Shown: positions 48,190 to 59,290, counted from the stretch's first letter. The stretch: DNA of 64,000 bases from Prunus persica (GCF_000346465.2 NC_034011.1:18145848-18209847), one strand, 5' to 3'. The notes: generated by a model not told the origin, from the letters alone. Program-made: numbers and translations.

Positions 48190-48960
48190 TACAATTCAGA
48201 TTATTGACCTAGGGTTTGCGAGTTCGGAGTATCCGGGACTCCGATCCACGATCCGTCGAATCGTAGACGATCCAACAAATACAACCTACACCATACGTGA
48301 GTTTGACTTCAATCCAACGGTCCGAACATAACTACCCCGGAAATCGCACAATAGGCAAAATCCGTTCGAGACGCAAACGGCAACCAAATTCCAATCCGAA
48401 AACACCTATGCGCTCGTGACAACGAAAGGATTGCACTGGGACCTAATTCAGTCTGCTACAGTACCCCACGCGCCGCCCCAAAGCGATACCAATCGCCAGA
48501 AAATTCGTAAAACTAAGGGCCAAGGTTCCTACCCTAGGTTGAATACATCATTTCAGGCCACTTTTGTTCTCGGACATAGCCCGAAAAATGGCCGGAAGTG
48601 GCCGGAATTGAAATTCAAAATCCGGCCGAAACTTAGGGTTTCAAATTAAGCGGCCTAGAGCAACAATCCAACAATTCCTACCCAACCATCAGCTAAAGCA
48701 TGAAAAATAAGACAGAAAACATACCTCAGGTGTCGGAATTGGTTGCCGGAGGAGGGAGAATCACCGCGGAGCCGATTCGGTGAAAACCGAAGAAATCGCG
48801 GCGGCTGGCTCGACGTTGACGGCGGGGGAGCTCCGGGGTAATAGCAATGTGGCGGGCGTGGTCCAAATCCACCGAGGTAGGAGGCAGCGGCGGCGGCGGG
48901 AGAGAGACGGTGGCGTGGAAGAATTCTGAAAACTGGGGAAGAAGGAGGCCATCGCGTGGT
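48190..48960 (-). promoter_or_regulatory. LTR-like leader and first intron of the TNP1-like gene
   Basis: From about 48207 to 48745 the sequence follows the solo LTR at 44130-44690 block by block in the same orientation: GAGTATCCGGGACTCCGAT, AATCGCACAATA, ATCCGTTCGAG, TGCGCTCGTGACAAC-like, CCACTTTTGTTCT, GGCCGGAAGTGGCCG-like and CCTACCCAAC. Both end at a splice donor on the minus strand (here CCTGAG/GTATGT at about 48724). In the CACTA element this makes a GC-rich untranslated first exon (about 48725-48960) and an intron of about 600 bases whose acceptor (TGTGCAG) directly precedes the TNP1 start codon. Confidence 0.7.
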
Positions 48961-48977
48961 TTCTGAAATTTTATTCA

Positions 48978-49732
48978 TTTTTGCGCGACGAATCCAGCAA
49001 CACGTCGCGCAAGAAATTTTAAATGGGTATTGCGCGACGAACAGAAGTTTATTCCGTTGTGCAATGTTGGCAGTCCGCCCAAATTTGGGATTTAGGGTTT
49101 AGCGGGCGATATTGAAATCTTGCGCGACGCAGTGATGACCAATACGTCGCGCAAGAAATTTTAAAAGGGTATTGCGCGACGAACCACAAGTTTATTCCAT
49201 CGTCGCGCAATGTTTGCATCCCGCCCAAATTTGAGATTTAGCGGGCGATATTGAAATCTTGCGGGACGCAGGGGTAAGTAATTCGTCGCGCAATGTTGGC
49301 AGGCCGCCCAAATTTGGGATTTAGGGTTTAGGTTGTTCGTCGCGCAATGTCCTTAAAAACTCGCAATTCAAATGTATGCGATTGCGCGACCAACAGGTAC
49401 AGCGTCGCGCAAAAACACCCAAAAAATTTTCATTAAGTGTCCAGAGGGAGGAAGAGTGGGAGGCGAAAGTTCTGGTGATATGGCGCGATGAACCCAACGG
49501 TTTTCGTCGCGCAATCCCGTCCTGGGCAGGCTTGGCGCGACCAACAGGTACAGCGTCGCGCAAAAACACCCAAAAAAATTTCACTAAGTGTCCAGAGAGA
49601 GGAAGAGTGGGAGGCCAAAGTTTTGGTGATATGGCGCGACAAACCCAACGTTTTTCGTCGCGCAATCCCGTCCTGGGCAGGCTTTGCGCGACCAAACACG
49701 TGTTTTCGTCGCGCAAACCCTGTACCCTAAAC
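48978..49732. repeat. internal GCGCGAC-motif array of the first CACTA element
   Basis: The same inverted motif as at the termini, plus longer tandem units: a block containing 'GACCAACAGGTACAGCGTCGCGCAAAAACACCC' type text recurs (about 49385 and 49530), each followed by AGTGTCCAGAG and GGAAGAGTGGGAGG. It sits directly upstream of the TNP1 leader. Confidence 0.8.
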
Positions 49733-49784
49733 CTTAAAGCCTAAACCCTAAACCACAGAAACCCTAAACCCGAAACTAGTTTTC

Positions 49785-50380
49785 ATTATCCAACCGGTAA
49801 ACTTATTTTTTTATACTTCGAGATCGTATATGCCGAAAATCGAAACAAACAAACATTAAGAGATCAAGTAACAGGACGAAACTTTTCGACGGTTGTAAAT
49901 GAAAAGTCATGATTTAACGGTTATTTTAGCTCTGATTTGTAAGATTTTTTACTGCTACTTTTCTTTCCCCTATATGAACACAATTAGTGAATTTGATCAT
50001 GAATTTCAGATGTTTACACTAGGGTGATACGACAAAATGTTATGTTATATTTAACGAAAGTATAAGTAAACGATTCATTGTTCGTGAATATATGATTGCT
50101 ATGGCAAACGCATTCTACGAAAGTAGTTTCAGCAATCGAACCGTCAAACTTGTTTATTTGTACTTCAAGATCTTAGACCCCAAAAATTGGAAAAAAAAAA
50201 ACATTCGGAGATCAAGTAACGGGACAAAACTTTTGAACGGTTATAAATGAAAACTCATTATTTAACGGTTATTTTAACTCCGATTTTTACGAATTTTTAC
50301 ACCTACACTCCATGACCCTATATGAATACAATGAACTAACTCGATCGTCAATTTCAAATATATATGCGTATATATAATAT
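49785..50380. repeat. tandem duplication of about 360 bases inside the CACTA element
   Basis: Two copies (about 49785-50020 and 50143-50380) share phrases such as GAGATCAAGTAAC, GGTTATAAATGAAAACTCAT (variant in the first) and TTTAACGGTTATTTTA, with matching order. Non-coding. Confidence 0.7.
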
Positions 50381-50401
50381 ATATTGTAAAATCATATAAT
50401 A

Positions 50402-50552
50402 TTTGCGCGACGAAGAAAACTTTTACGTCGCGCAAAAGGTCATCGCGTGACGCATGACACTTTGTCGCGCAATAATTTAACTTTGTCGCGCAAACTTATG
50501 CACGACGAGATTTCTTCGTCGCGCAAAAATTATGCGTACTTCGTCGCGCAAG
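50402..50552. repeat. second internal GCGCGAC-motif cluster
   Basis: About eight motif copies in 150 bases, including inverted pairs, located just past the 3' end of the TNPD-like gene. Confidence 0.8.
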
Positions 50553-50874
50553 GGTTTTCAAATTTGGAAAATGTTTATTGTCAATAGTTTTCAAACTTTG
50601 TATAAAAATGTTTGGATATAATTATTTATCAATGTTTTATAACAAATTTTGTATCATTTTCATTTTGTAAATGTGTGTTGTGAAAAAAAAAATTACAAAT
50701 TGTTATTAAAAGGGTTTGGATAGATTGATTTACCAATGTTTTGTAACTAAATTTATTTGAATAATGTTTCAGTTGTCCACATATATAAGATTTGGATATT
50801 TGTACTACATATATTCGAACATTTGTATTACACAAAGTCTGTACACAAACATAATAAAATTATAAAAAATTGAA

Positions 50875-53800
50875 TTATTCATCATCTGAACTATAATAAC
50901 TTTCGTTGTCGTCGCTATCATCACTTTCGGTCTCCCAATCCTCCTCCTCCTCGTCTACTATAACTACATCATCTTCGCTGCTCGGGCCCACTGCAACATC
51001 GAATCTTGGGAGATCCCCGAGGTCAATTGTAATTGACTGAATCGGTATTTCGATTGAAGACACTCCTTGAATTTGAAACGGTTCTTGTATAACATGTGTA
51101 TCTCGAAGTGTATCCGCATCATTTTCCATTGATGATTCTAAACGTTGGTCAGCCACATTGTCGACGTCGTTGTCAGTGTTCCCGTCTAATTCTGGTATAG
51201 CATACACGTTCCTATGATCCATCTTTTGAACAACTTTCCAACTCCCGGCTTTAGGGTCATCTAGATACACAATTTGTGTTGCCATGTTCGCCAAAATGTA
51301 AGGGTCGTCATCATACCAAGTTCTGTTAATGTTCACAGATAGTAAGCCATGGTCGATTTTCCGGCCTATTTGGGTTGCTATCAAACCATCGACACTTAAA
51401 CATGATCACTTGGTATCGATCTTTGTAAAGCAATTGAACGACATTTGTGAGTTTGCCATAGAAATCAATATTCGTACTTTCGCCTCCACCTGGGACATGG
51501 ACACCGCTGTTTTGCGTACACAACTTGTCATCTCGTGCAGCCCCCAAAAATTTAACACCGATAATATAACACCCCAAAATAATTCAGCGCGTATAGGGCC
51601 GAAGGCCAAGTTATATAACTCATCACTGTAAGTGGGGGAATTCGATGATTTCAACTTATTCACCTAATATAATAGAAAACCATTCACATGTTAGTCTGAT
51701 AAAATTAAATACTAAAATTTATATTTGTCAAATACAAAACACTTATAACTTACAGATTCTAAAAACCATTGTGGAAACAATTCACGTTGTTTCTGGGCAA
51801 CTAAATGTGATGGATGTTCTCGCTTCATCATCTCTTCATGCTCATCTAAGTATGCCATTATCTCATCACAATTGTTCAGTACGAACCAATGCGCTACTTC
51901 CATGTCATTTGTAGAAAACGACTCTCCTCGTCCAGGATCTCCAAAGGGCCGTGCGCTTTGGGCAAAAACAGAAAGTTGTTCCTTTCTCATACCTCCGTCG
52001 TTATTACGCTGAGGACGATTGAGAGCCGTCTCCACATCTTTTAAATGCATTCCACAGAAAGTAAGCGACTCATATTGAACCCAAGCCTCTATAATTGATC
52101 CTTCGGGCTTCGCCCTGTTGCGTACACTTTTTTTCAGCTCTCCGAGAAGCCTGTCAAAATAAAAAGATATGATACAATTTAGCAAGCCTGTGATAATGAT
52201 GCATACACAAACGAAAAGGATTATATACCTTTCTATTGGATACATCCAGCGATAGTTGACAGGACCAGCAAGCAATGCCTCTTCTGGCAAGTGAACCATC
52301 ACGTGCATCATACTTGTGAAGAAAGCTGGAGGAAATATCATCTCAAACTTGCATAGGACTTGGACAATGTCATGGCGCAACTGCAATATGTCTGTCTTTC
52401 GCAATATTTTTGCCGTCAGTTGGGAAAAAAATCTGGACAAGAACATGATTGGCTTTACAACATCTTCCGGCAATAGATGTCGAATACCCACAGGAAGTAG
52501 GCGTTGCATAAACACATGGCAGTCATGGCTCTTAAGTCCAGTAAATTTACCCCCGTCAACATTCACGCAACGGGCGATATTAGAAGCATACCCATCAGGA
52601 AACTTTACAGACGATACAAACTTTAGAAACTCTTTTTTGTCATTCGGTTTCAGAGAAAAGAATGCAAGATCCCTTCTAGCTTTATTACTGTCCCTGTTCA
52701 TCCATAATCCCATTCGTATGCCCATTCTTTCCAAATCAAGACAGGCTTTGATTGTGTCCTTTGTCTTGCCCTCGATATCTAGAATCGTGCCCACCAATGT
52801 GTCAAATACATTTTTCTCAACGTGCATCACATCTAGATTGTGCCTCAATTTGAGTTTCGACCAATATGGGAGCTCAAAAAACATAGGCTTGTGAGTCCAG
52901 TTCATATGTGTAGAAGGTCTGGTCCGGCTAACTGTTTTTCCGAACGGAGCAAAATCCAAACGGTTAAGCTGTTCCACGATCTCATCACCGGACCATTCTC
53001 TTGGTCTGAGGCGACGCTCTGTGTTCCCGTCAAACTCTTTATCTTTTTCCCGCCACTTGTGGTCCCATGGCAACCATCTCCGATGACCAAGGTAACAAAC
53101 TTTTCCTGCGTGCCAACCAGAAGTTACATCTTCCTTGCATACAGGACATGCCATATAACCCTTTGTGCTCCACCCAGAAATCATTGCATATGCTGGGAAA
53201 TCATTCACAGTCCACATAACTGCTGCCCGCAAAGTGAACATCTTCCCAGTTGATTTATCGTACATGCGAACACCGTTTGTCCATAAATCCTTCAGCTCAT
53301 CAACCAGCGGCCTTAAGTAAACATCGATTGACCTGCCAGGATCCTCAGTTATCAAAACAGTCATCATCATGTATTCTTTTTTCATGCATTTCCAAGGCGG
53401 CAAATTATATGGGAATACGAAAATCGGCCAAGTGCTGTGGTGTTGGTTTAGAACCCCATACGGATTGAATCATCAGTGGCAAGTCCTAATCTCACATTTC
53501 AGGGATCAGCAGCAAACTCGGGGAACGTTCGATCGAACTCTTTCCATGCCTCTCCATCTGCAGGATGCCGTATTACATCATCGTCTACCCGTTTTTCCTT
53601 ATGCCATCTCATGTCTGTTGCAGTGTGCGTCGACATATACAATCGCTGCAACCTAGGTTTCAGGGGCAGATAACGCATCACTTTTTGTGGGATCTTAGTC
53701 GTTCTATTATGAGATGTCCTTTTGAACCTTTACTCGTTGCATATAAGGCATGTATCCAACGTTTCGTGCTCCTTGTAGAATAACATGCAATTATTTTTGC

Positions 53801-54475
53801 AGGCATGAATTTTTTCATAACCCAATCCAAGACCATTCAACACTTTCTGCGCCTGTTTATGATCTTTCGGCAAACAATTGTCCGTCGGAAGCATTCTCTT
53901 GAAAACCCCCAAAAAGTAATCGAAACACAAGTTCGACATACGATACTTTATTTTTCCGTGCATTAGCTCTACAATGGCCGTGAGAACGGAAAAGCTCTCG
54001 CACCCCGGGTATAACTCTTGGTTTGCATTTTTTAACAGTTTTTCATATTGGTCAAACTCCGCGCTGTCTATTGGTGTTGGCACGTCATCTTCCCTTCGTT
54101 ATTGATGTTGGTCGATGCAAATGGAAAAACATCCTCTATAATGTCCATGACTTGATCATTATGATCCACAATAGGTTCAACACTGTCCATTCTTGTGGCA
54201 TTTGAAGACGAAGCATGGTCTAATTGTTCCCCATGAAGGTTCCAAATGCTATATGTCTCAATCATTCCATTCCTTACTAAATGAAATCCAACATTTTCAA
54301 TTGTCTCCCACAACATGTTATTACACTTCCTACAAGGACATCGGATTCTAGTTGCACCCGGGTTCTGTCTACGTGCAAACTCAATAAAATCCTCGATTCC
54401 ATCCAAGTATTCGTCTGAGCATCTATTCGGGTTCTGTATCCACCTTCTGCTCATAATTCCTGAAACCATAATCAC
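50875..54475 (-). pseudogene. CACTA TNPD-like transposase, decayed
   Basis: Catalytic protein of En/Spm elements. Reading on the minus strand: a transposase-associated domain (SRRWIQNPNRCSDEYLDGIE, then RIRCPCRKCNN; about 54440-54300); a TNPD segment (EFDQYEKLLKNANQELYPGC to HETLDTCLICNE); the Transposase_21 core (RLGLATD, WPIFVFPYNLPPWKCMK, YLRPLVDELKDLW, MISGWSTKGYMACPVCKEDV, LRHNLDVMHVEKNVFDTLVG); a DUF4218-like region (FFTSMMHVMVHLPEEALLAG, NYRWMYPIER); and a DUF4216-like C-terminus (KLTNVVQLLYKDRYQVIMFK, RTWYDDDPYILANMATQ), ending in an acidic tail. Lesions: a frameshift near 54075, TAA after CLICNE, TGA after FAADP (likely CGA), a one-base loss near 53470. At least one genuine intron (about 52230-52150) probably lies after NYRWMYPIER. 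Autonomous function is lost. Confidence 0.85.
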
Positions 54476-54479
54476 AACA

Positions 54480-55265
54480 TAACAATCACAACAACTTCAT
54501 ACGAAGTTATAATGTCACCTTATGCCTCCGGTAAGGGCCCTATCCTCTTCGAGAATGCATAGTTCTATCACGTAACCTACGGCTACATGAGATTAGATTT
54601 CGACATGGATGAATTTCGGCAGCATCTCGATACAGTTCTTGAGGTGGGCATAGGTATTAATACCTACGTACCACCCGAAGAACATACCAAGATGACACCG
54701 AAATCTCCACAATCGAAACCTAATCCTGTAGCCGTGGATTACGTGACAACACTATGCATTACCAAACTGTCCAAATAGTGGGACAATTCAAGAATTAATT
54801 GGACCGCAGTCATGCTTTACGCATCCATGCACGAAATCCAACTAATCTCGAACGGGAAACTAAATGTTACTAAACATACAAATAAAAGTACGAAGTTAAT
54901 TTCAATTAACTTCGTACATCACAACACATTGTGCTACATTACACACAATTTAACAACATAATATAAATATAACTTCAGAAAAAATTAGTACACATAACAA
55001 ACTAACTTTAACATTTTTAATATATAAAACGAATAAAATACCTTCTCAATCGTTCTCCACCAATTGCTAATTACAAATATCCCTAACGAGAAGAAAATTA
55101 ATAGCGTCAGTACGAATTTACATTAATATTTAAAAAGAAACGACAACAAATACTTACCCGATGAACGTACTGAATTTCCAGCAGAGACAGCGGGAGAGAA
55201 GTTGAGAGAGAGGCAGAAAGGAAATTTTTTTCCATTCTGCCTCTGCAATGGCAGTTTTCTGATAT
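54480..55265. other. CACTA interior upstream of the TNPD-like gene
   Basis: Part of the element without subterminal motifs. No protein recognised; it probably includes the promoter and 5' exon of the TNPD-like gene (minus strand). Confidence 0.5.
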
Positions 55266-55267
55266 GA

Positions 55268-55972
55268 TGAAGAAAACTTTGCGCGACGAATAACAAATTT
55301 CGTCGCGCAAACTACCGTCGCCCAAAACCTTTTTCCCGTCGCACAAATCGAGTTTTTTCGTCGCGTGAAAACTTGTAGACAAAAAAACTTTTGCGCGACG
55401 GAACATGTTTCCGTCGCACAAGAGTTTGTCGCGCAAATTCTTTTCCTCGTCGCCCAAAAATAAAATTCCGTCGCGTAACAAATATCTTTCGTCGCGCAAG
55501 ATTGTACCGACTTCTCTTTTACGCGACGAATTACGTTTCGTCGCGCAAACTAAAATACCGCCCTCAATTATTTTGGCGCCAAATTAAAAAAATCCTTCGT
55601 TTTCTTACGCGACGATAACCTTGTTCATTGCGCTAAGTTGTCTTTTGCGACGAAAACTGTCGTCGCAAGAGTTTTCGCAGCCAAATCACCTCGCTTTTAC
55701 GCGACGAAGTGTTTCATCGTCGCGCTATGTTTTCTTACGCGACGAGCGGTCTCGCCGCGCAAGTATTTGGCGCCAAGAGAATACTCGGATTTTTTTTTTC
55801 TTTGCGCGACGAATATATTTTTATGTCGCGCTAATATGTTTTGCACGTCAAAAAATTTGGTCGCGCAAGTTCTGAATTTTTTGCGCGACGAGAACTTCTT
55901 GTCGTCGCGCAATTGAGTTTTGCGCGACGAAATTTTATTCGTCGCGCAAACTTCTGTCGCGCAAATAATAAA
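55268..55972. repeat. right subterminal array of the first CACTA element
   Basis: Dozens of GCGCGACGAA/TTCGTCGCGC-type motifs, many in inverted pairs a few bases apart (for example about 55500-55550 and 55880-55955). Some copies are mutated at CpG sites (GTCGCACAA, GTCGCGTGA). Confidence 0.85.
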
Positions 55973-56572
55973 ACGTAGTAGTGGCTCTTTTATCATACAG
56001 AGCTTTCCCATATTTTGTTTGAGTATCTAAAATTCTTAAGAAAGCTACTGTGCATATATTTGAGATAAATCATCAAAGTGTTCCATGTTTACTTGGTGAT
56101 TTATCAAACACTTTAATCATTCCTATTGCATTCATCTGTATTTCGATGACTCATACGGTTGAGGGCACCAAGACCGTGATGGCGGTTTTTCTCTGGCGAG
56201 CTTGAAGCAATCGTGGCTAGTATTGTGTTCAACATAAGGAGTGTCGAAGATCATCCCGTGACAGAAGTTGAGTTACGAAGAAGTCGGTAAACATTATCTA
56301 GAATGTGTCTAGGATAAGTGTGTGAATACTTCTTGTAATCATTGTTCTATAGTGGATTTGTGTTGGACTGAGGAGTCCCGTGGATTTTTCCCAGAGATAG
56401 GTTTTATCACGTAAAATAATTCTCTTCGTGTTCTTTTATTTTATGCTCAGCATGTTTCAGGATTGATAATCCATATCAATCCTGCTACCGAAGTTTATTT
56501 TTATTTATTCGATTATAATCTTAAATTGGCCTATTCACCATCCTTTAGGCATTTTTAGTCATCCTACAGGTA

Positions 56573-56852
56573 TTTTCACACTAACACCCCCTCAAATTTT
56601 TGGTGTTTTCACAAATCTGCCTCATATCTCGAAAATTACACAAACACCCCTTGAGGTTTAAGTGTGTTTTCAGAAAACCCCTTTCCGTTGATTGATAGTC
56701 CAAAAATTGATAATTTCATTGAAAAAAAAACTTATGCAAATAAAAAATTTACCTTAATTAATGTATATGCAATCTAATCTCAAAGACCAACTTTTTCATT
56801 TGAAGAATTTTTTTTATATAAAGGAGGTATTAGTGTAAATAACTATTTTTAA
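56573..56852. mobile_element. foldback MITE, copy 4 of 4
   Basis: Begins TTCACACTAACACCCCCTCA, contains AAATTACACAAACACCCCTT, ends GGAGGTATTAGTGTAAATAA. Same family as the copy in the MYB10 upstream region. Confidence 0.7.
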
Positions 56853-57573
56853 ATTTATAAAATAAATAAATAAACTTTTTATAACTGCCCAGGTGATATA
56901 CGATATCCTTGTCTGGAAAAGTGGAATTCAGCAGTAATACTAATTAATAATTAAGTATCTTTATTCAATCGTTTTCAAAATCTATCTTGTATACAAAAAA
57001 AGCACGGGGCCAAGATTTCACATTCAAAAAGAATGGGACCAGAAGTTTTGAGTACTATTTGCAAATTTTGGGACCACGATTTGCTGGATTAGATTTCCAT
57101 GATCCGAGTAGGATATTTTCTTAGGTAAATGATTATTCTTACAAAAGATCACTTCTAAATCTGAAATTATTTGACCACTCAATTTAATATATTTATAAAT
57201 CTGAAAATATGGCATGAATTCATGTAAAAGAGATGCCTGGTTTAGGATTGGTATTAGAGTGTTGTGTGATAGTATTAGGGTGCACCAAGAGTATTTTTGG
57301 TAGTAAAATAGGGTGGATTTAGTTAACTTTATATTTTAATTAAAATATTAGGGTGTACTTAGATTATAAGGTATACTCAGTTAATTTTAGGATTCGTTTA
57401 GCAATACTCTAAAATAATGAGGATATTTTATTTTTACCAAATACCTTAAACTGGTTGATGAAGCTTATTTTTGACAAAAAAAGCATTACCAAATGGGGTC
57501 TAAATTTTGGGGAAAAAAGCATTACTAAATGGGGCTTGCAGTCATTGTTGTACAATAATGACGATGTGGATGT

Positions 57574-57622
57574 TGAAACACCTTAGTCTACAGCTCTTCC
57601 TGCATCTTTTTAATCCTGCACA
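57574..57622 (-). pseudogene. MYB10 exon 2 relic
   Basis: On the minus strand the AG acceptor and first codons of MYB10 exon 2 recur almost exactly: GGATTAAAAAGATGCAGGAA followed by GAGCTGTAGACTAAGGTG, reading [12 protein letters not shown]. Homology is lost after RLR. Part of the preceding intron is also similar (GCATGTGCAG). No other MYB exon lies nearby. Confidence 0.7.
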
Positions 57623-57799
57623 TGCATACTACAGCATGCACATCCACATAATTAAACCTAATGCAGGGTCTTCACCAGGGGCCTCACTATTTAATTAAAC
57701 TGTAGCTATATATATATATACACATATATTATATATACACTTTTTCTCTTATGCGGAGGTCCGTAAGTTATTACCGTACAGACACCCACTACTACAAAA

Positions 57800-58850
57800 A
57801 GTGAAAAAGACGACCAGAAAACAACGACGGTCTAAGTGAAAACCGTCGTGGTTTATAAAAAGACGACGGTTCTAAAAACACCGTCGTGTAATACAACCTT
57901 AGACAACTAAAAAATGGAGTTTCAAATGGCTGTTCAAAAACAACGACGTACATAATTAAACAACCGACGTCTATTTGAAACAGATTTCCGCAGTGTAAAA
58001 TCAATGCCAACAAAGAACGGCAGAAGTTATGAATCGACTGACGTAGAAAGTAAAGACGACGATTTCAATAAAAACTGCCGTTTTTACTCATAAAATAACA
58101 CGACGAGGTTTTCGTATAAGACGCCGTATAATTACAAACAAATCCACGGCTTTAAAATACAAAATATTGCCGTATTAAATTAATTTACAACGACGGAAAA
58201 TATAAATATATCGACGTCATTCTCGTATAGTTCTACGACGTTATCTTTAAATCGTACAATAAAATTTATCGTCGTATTTATTCATTTTATACGTCGTACC
58301 TTTAATTTTAACGGTCGTCTTAATAAGAATTTTTGTTAACAATTTTTTTCTTTGATTTTCTTATCCTACGTCGGTAGATCTACTTAATGACAAGAATTGA
58401 AATAACCACGACGGTTTATATAGAACACCGCCGACATAATCAGTTTTGTCTGAGATCCCAAGGGTTACGAAATCTTACCAGATGGAACTCTGTTCCACAT
58501 CATAATCTTAACAGATGACACAGATTTGCAAATATTGCGTCGTGTTAGTTTACAAATTCTAGAACATTAATTTCCCTCATTTTAAATTTCCTCGGGAAAG
58601 AAAAATCTATTTATCACGCTTTGGAATTGAAAACTAAAACTGAAAGAATACGGGAAAAAAAACTCTATTTATAATTTAAAATTAAAATCCACGTCGGTTG
58701 TAGTACACTTAACGACGTTTAACAAAATAATCTACGTCGGTAATTATAAATCTACCGCCATCTTAACTTAATATAGACGACGAGAAAAGACGACGGTAGA
58801 ACAGAAAACCGCCGTTGTTTCAGTTTCTTTAACATATCTTTCTGCAGGAC
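57800..58850. repeat. left subterminal array of the second CACTA element
   Basis: Dense GACGACGGT, CCGTCGT and ACGTCGGT motifs, often as inverted pairs 6-20 bases apart, for example 57826-57850 and 57862-57893. The array resumes at about 59390-60030 after the RPN6 fragment. Confidence 0.8.
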
Positions 58851-58877
58851 TTGTGTAGTTCAAAGCATTGACAATGT

Positions 58878-59290
58878 CTTCATCATATCTCCCAGAAACT
58901 ACTGATTCAATTGCTCATGCTTTAGAGGCCATCTGAAGCCATTTCTATTCTTTATCGCATTCTTGAAACCCATCTTCTTCTTCTGAAGCTCTACGGATAA
59001 AGGAAGAGGCTATCACAATAAATCCGACGGATCTTCTTAGGCAAGAAAATCAAGCAGAGGATCAGGCACATCTGATCTTCAGATTTCCCTGAGAAGCGAA
59101 CTTTCCTTCGACAGCGAGTGGAGGCCAGGCTTGCATCTCTTTTGATGGAAAGCAAGGAGTATTCAGAAGCACTAAGTGTCCTATCAGGCTTGATCAAGGA
59201 AGTGAGAAGGCTAGTTGACAAGCTTCTTCTTGTGGACATATATTTGATGCGAGTAAGCTCAATTTCTCTTTGAGAAAACATCCAAATTAT
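58878..59290 (+). pseudogene. captured fragment of 26S proteasome subunit RPN6 (PSMD11)
   Basis: RPN6 is a lid subunit that clamps the lid to the 20S/ATPase core. The plus strand reads MSSSYLPETTDSIAHALEA, then ILYRILETH, then in another frame TDLLRQENQAEDQ, then EKRTFLRQRVEARLASLLME with SKEYSEALSVLSGLIKEVRR and VDKLLLVDIYLM. These match the N-terminal quarter of plant RPN6 in order. About 60 residues between the RQEN and EKRTFLR blocks are missing. There are stops in the first part (after ALEA and in the KLYG region) and a frameshift in the L-ESKLHFSLR-equivalent at the end. It lies between motif arrays of the CACTA element and is most simply a transduplicated host fragment. Confidence 0.85.

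Larger units (their letters stand above)
45539..55983 (-). mobile_element. full-length CACTA (En/Spm) element, 10.4 kb
   Basis: Both ends begin CACTACTA reading inward (CACTACTATATTTTGC at the left; CACTACTACGTTTTATT inverted at the right). Subterminal arrays of GCGCGACGAA-type motifs fill both flanks. Inside, on the minus strand, are a TNPD-like gene (54475-50875) and a TNP1-like gene (48125-46300), the two-gene set of En/Spm elements. The target duplication is unclear: CTC lies directly left, and CTC lies one base beyond the right tip. Several nonsense codons and frameshifts in both genes make self-mobilisation unlikely, but the termini look usable in trans. Confidence 0.88.
42545..56480 (+). 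mobile_element. copia-like LTR remnant split by two later insertions
   Basis: Three pieces (42545-42650, 45239-45538, 55984-56480) read together like one LTR. The left piece has ATAGGATTCCTAGTTGGAG and repeated 'TAATAGGATTAGATTTT'; the middle begins TCCTAGTTAAACTC; the right has a U5-like end with TTTTCCCAGAGATAGGTTTT and TATCACGTAAAATAATTCTC. The solo LTR (42651-45238) and the first CACTA element (45539-55983) occupy the two breaks. The outer ends and the family are uncertain because no duplication was found. Confidence 0.45.

Noticed and set aside
49321..49744. Open frames on both strands in the internal repeat array
   Set aside because: Same cause: translated CpG-rich tandem repeats.
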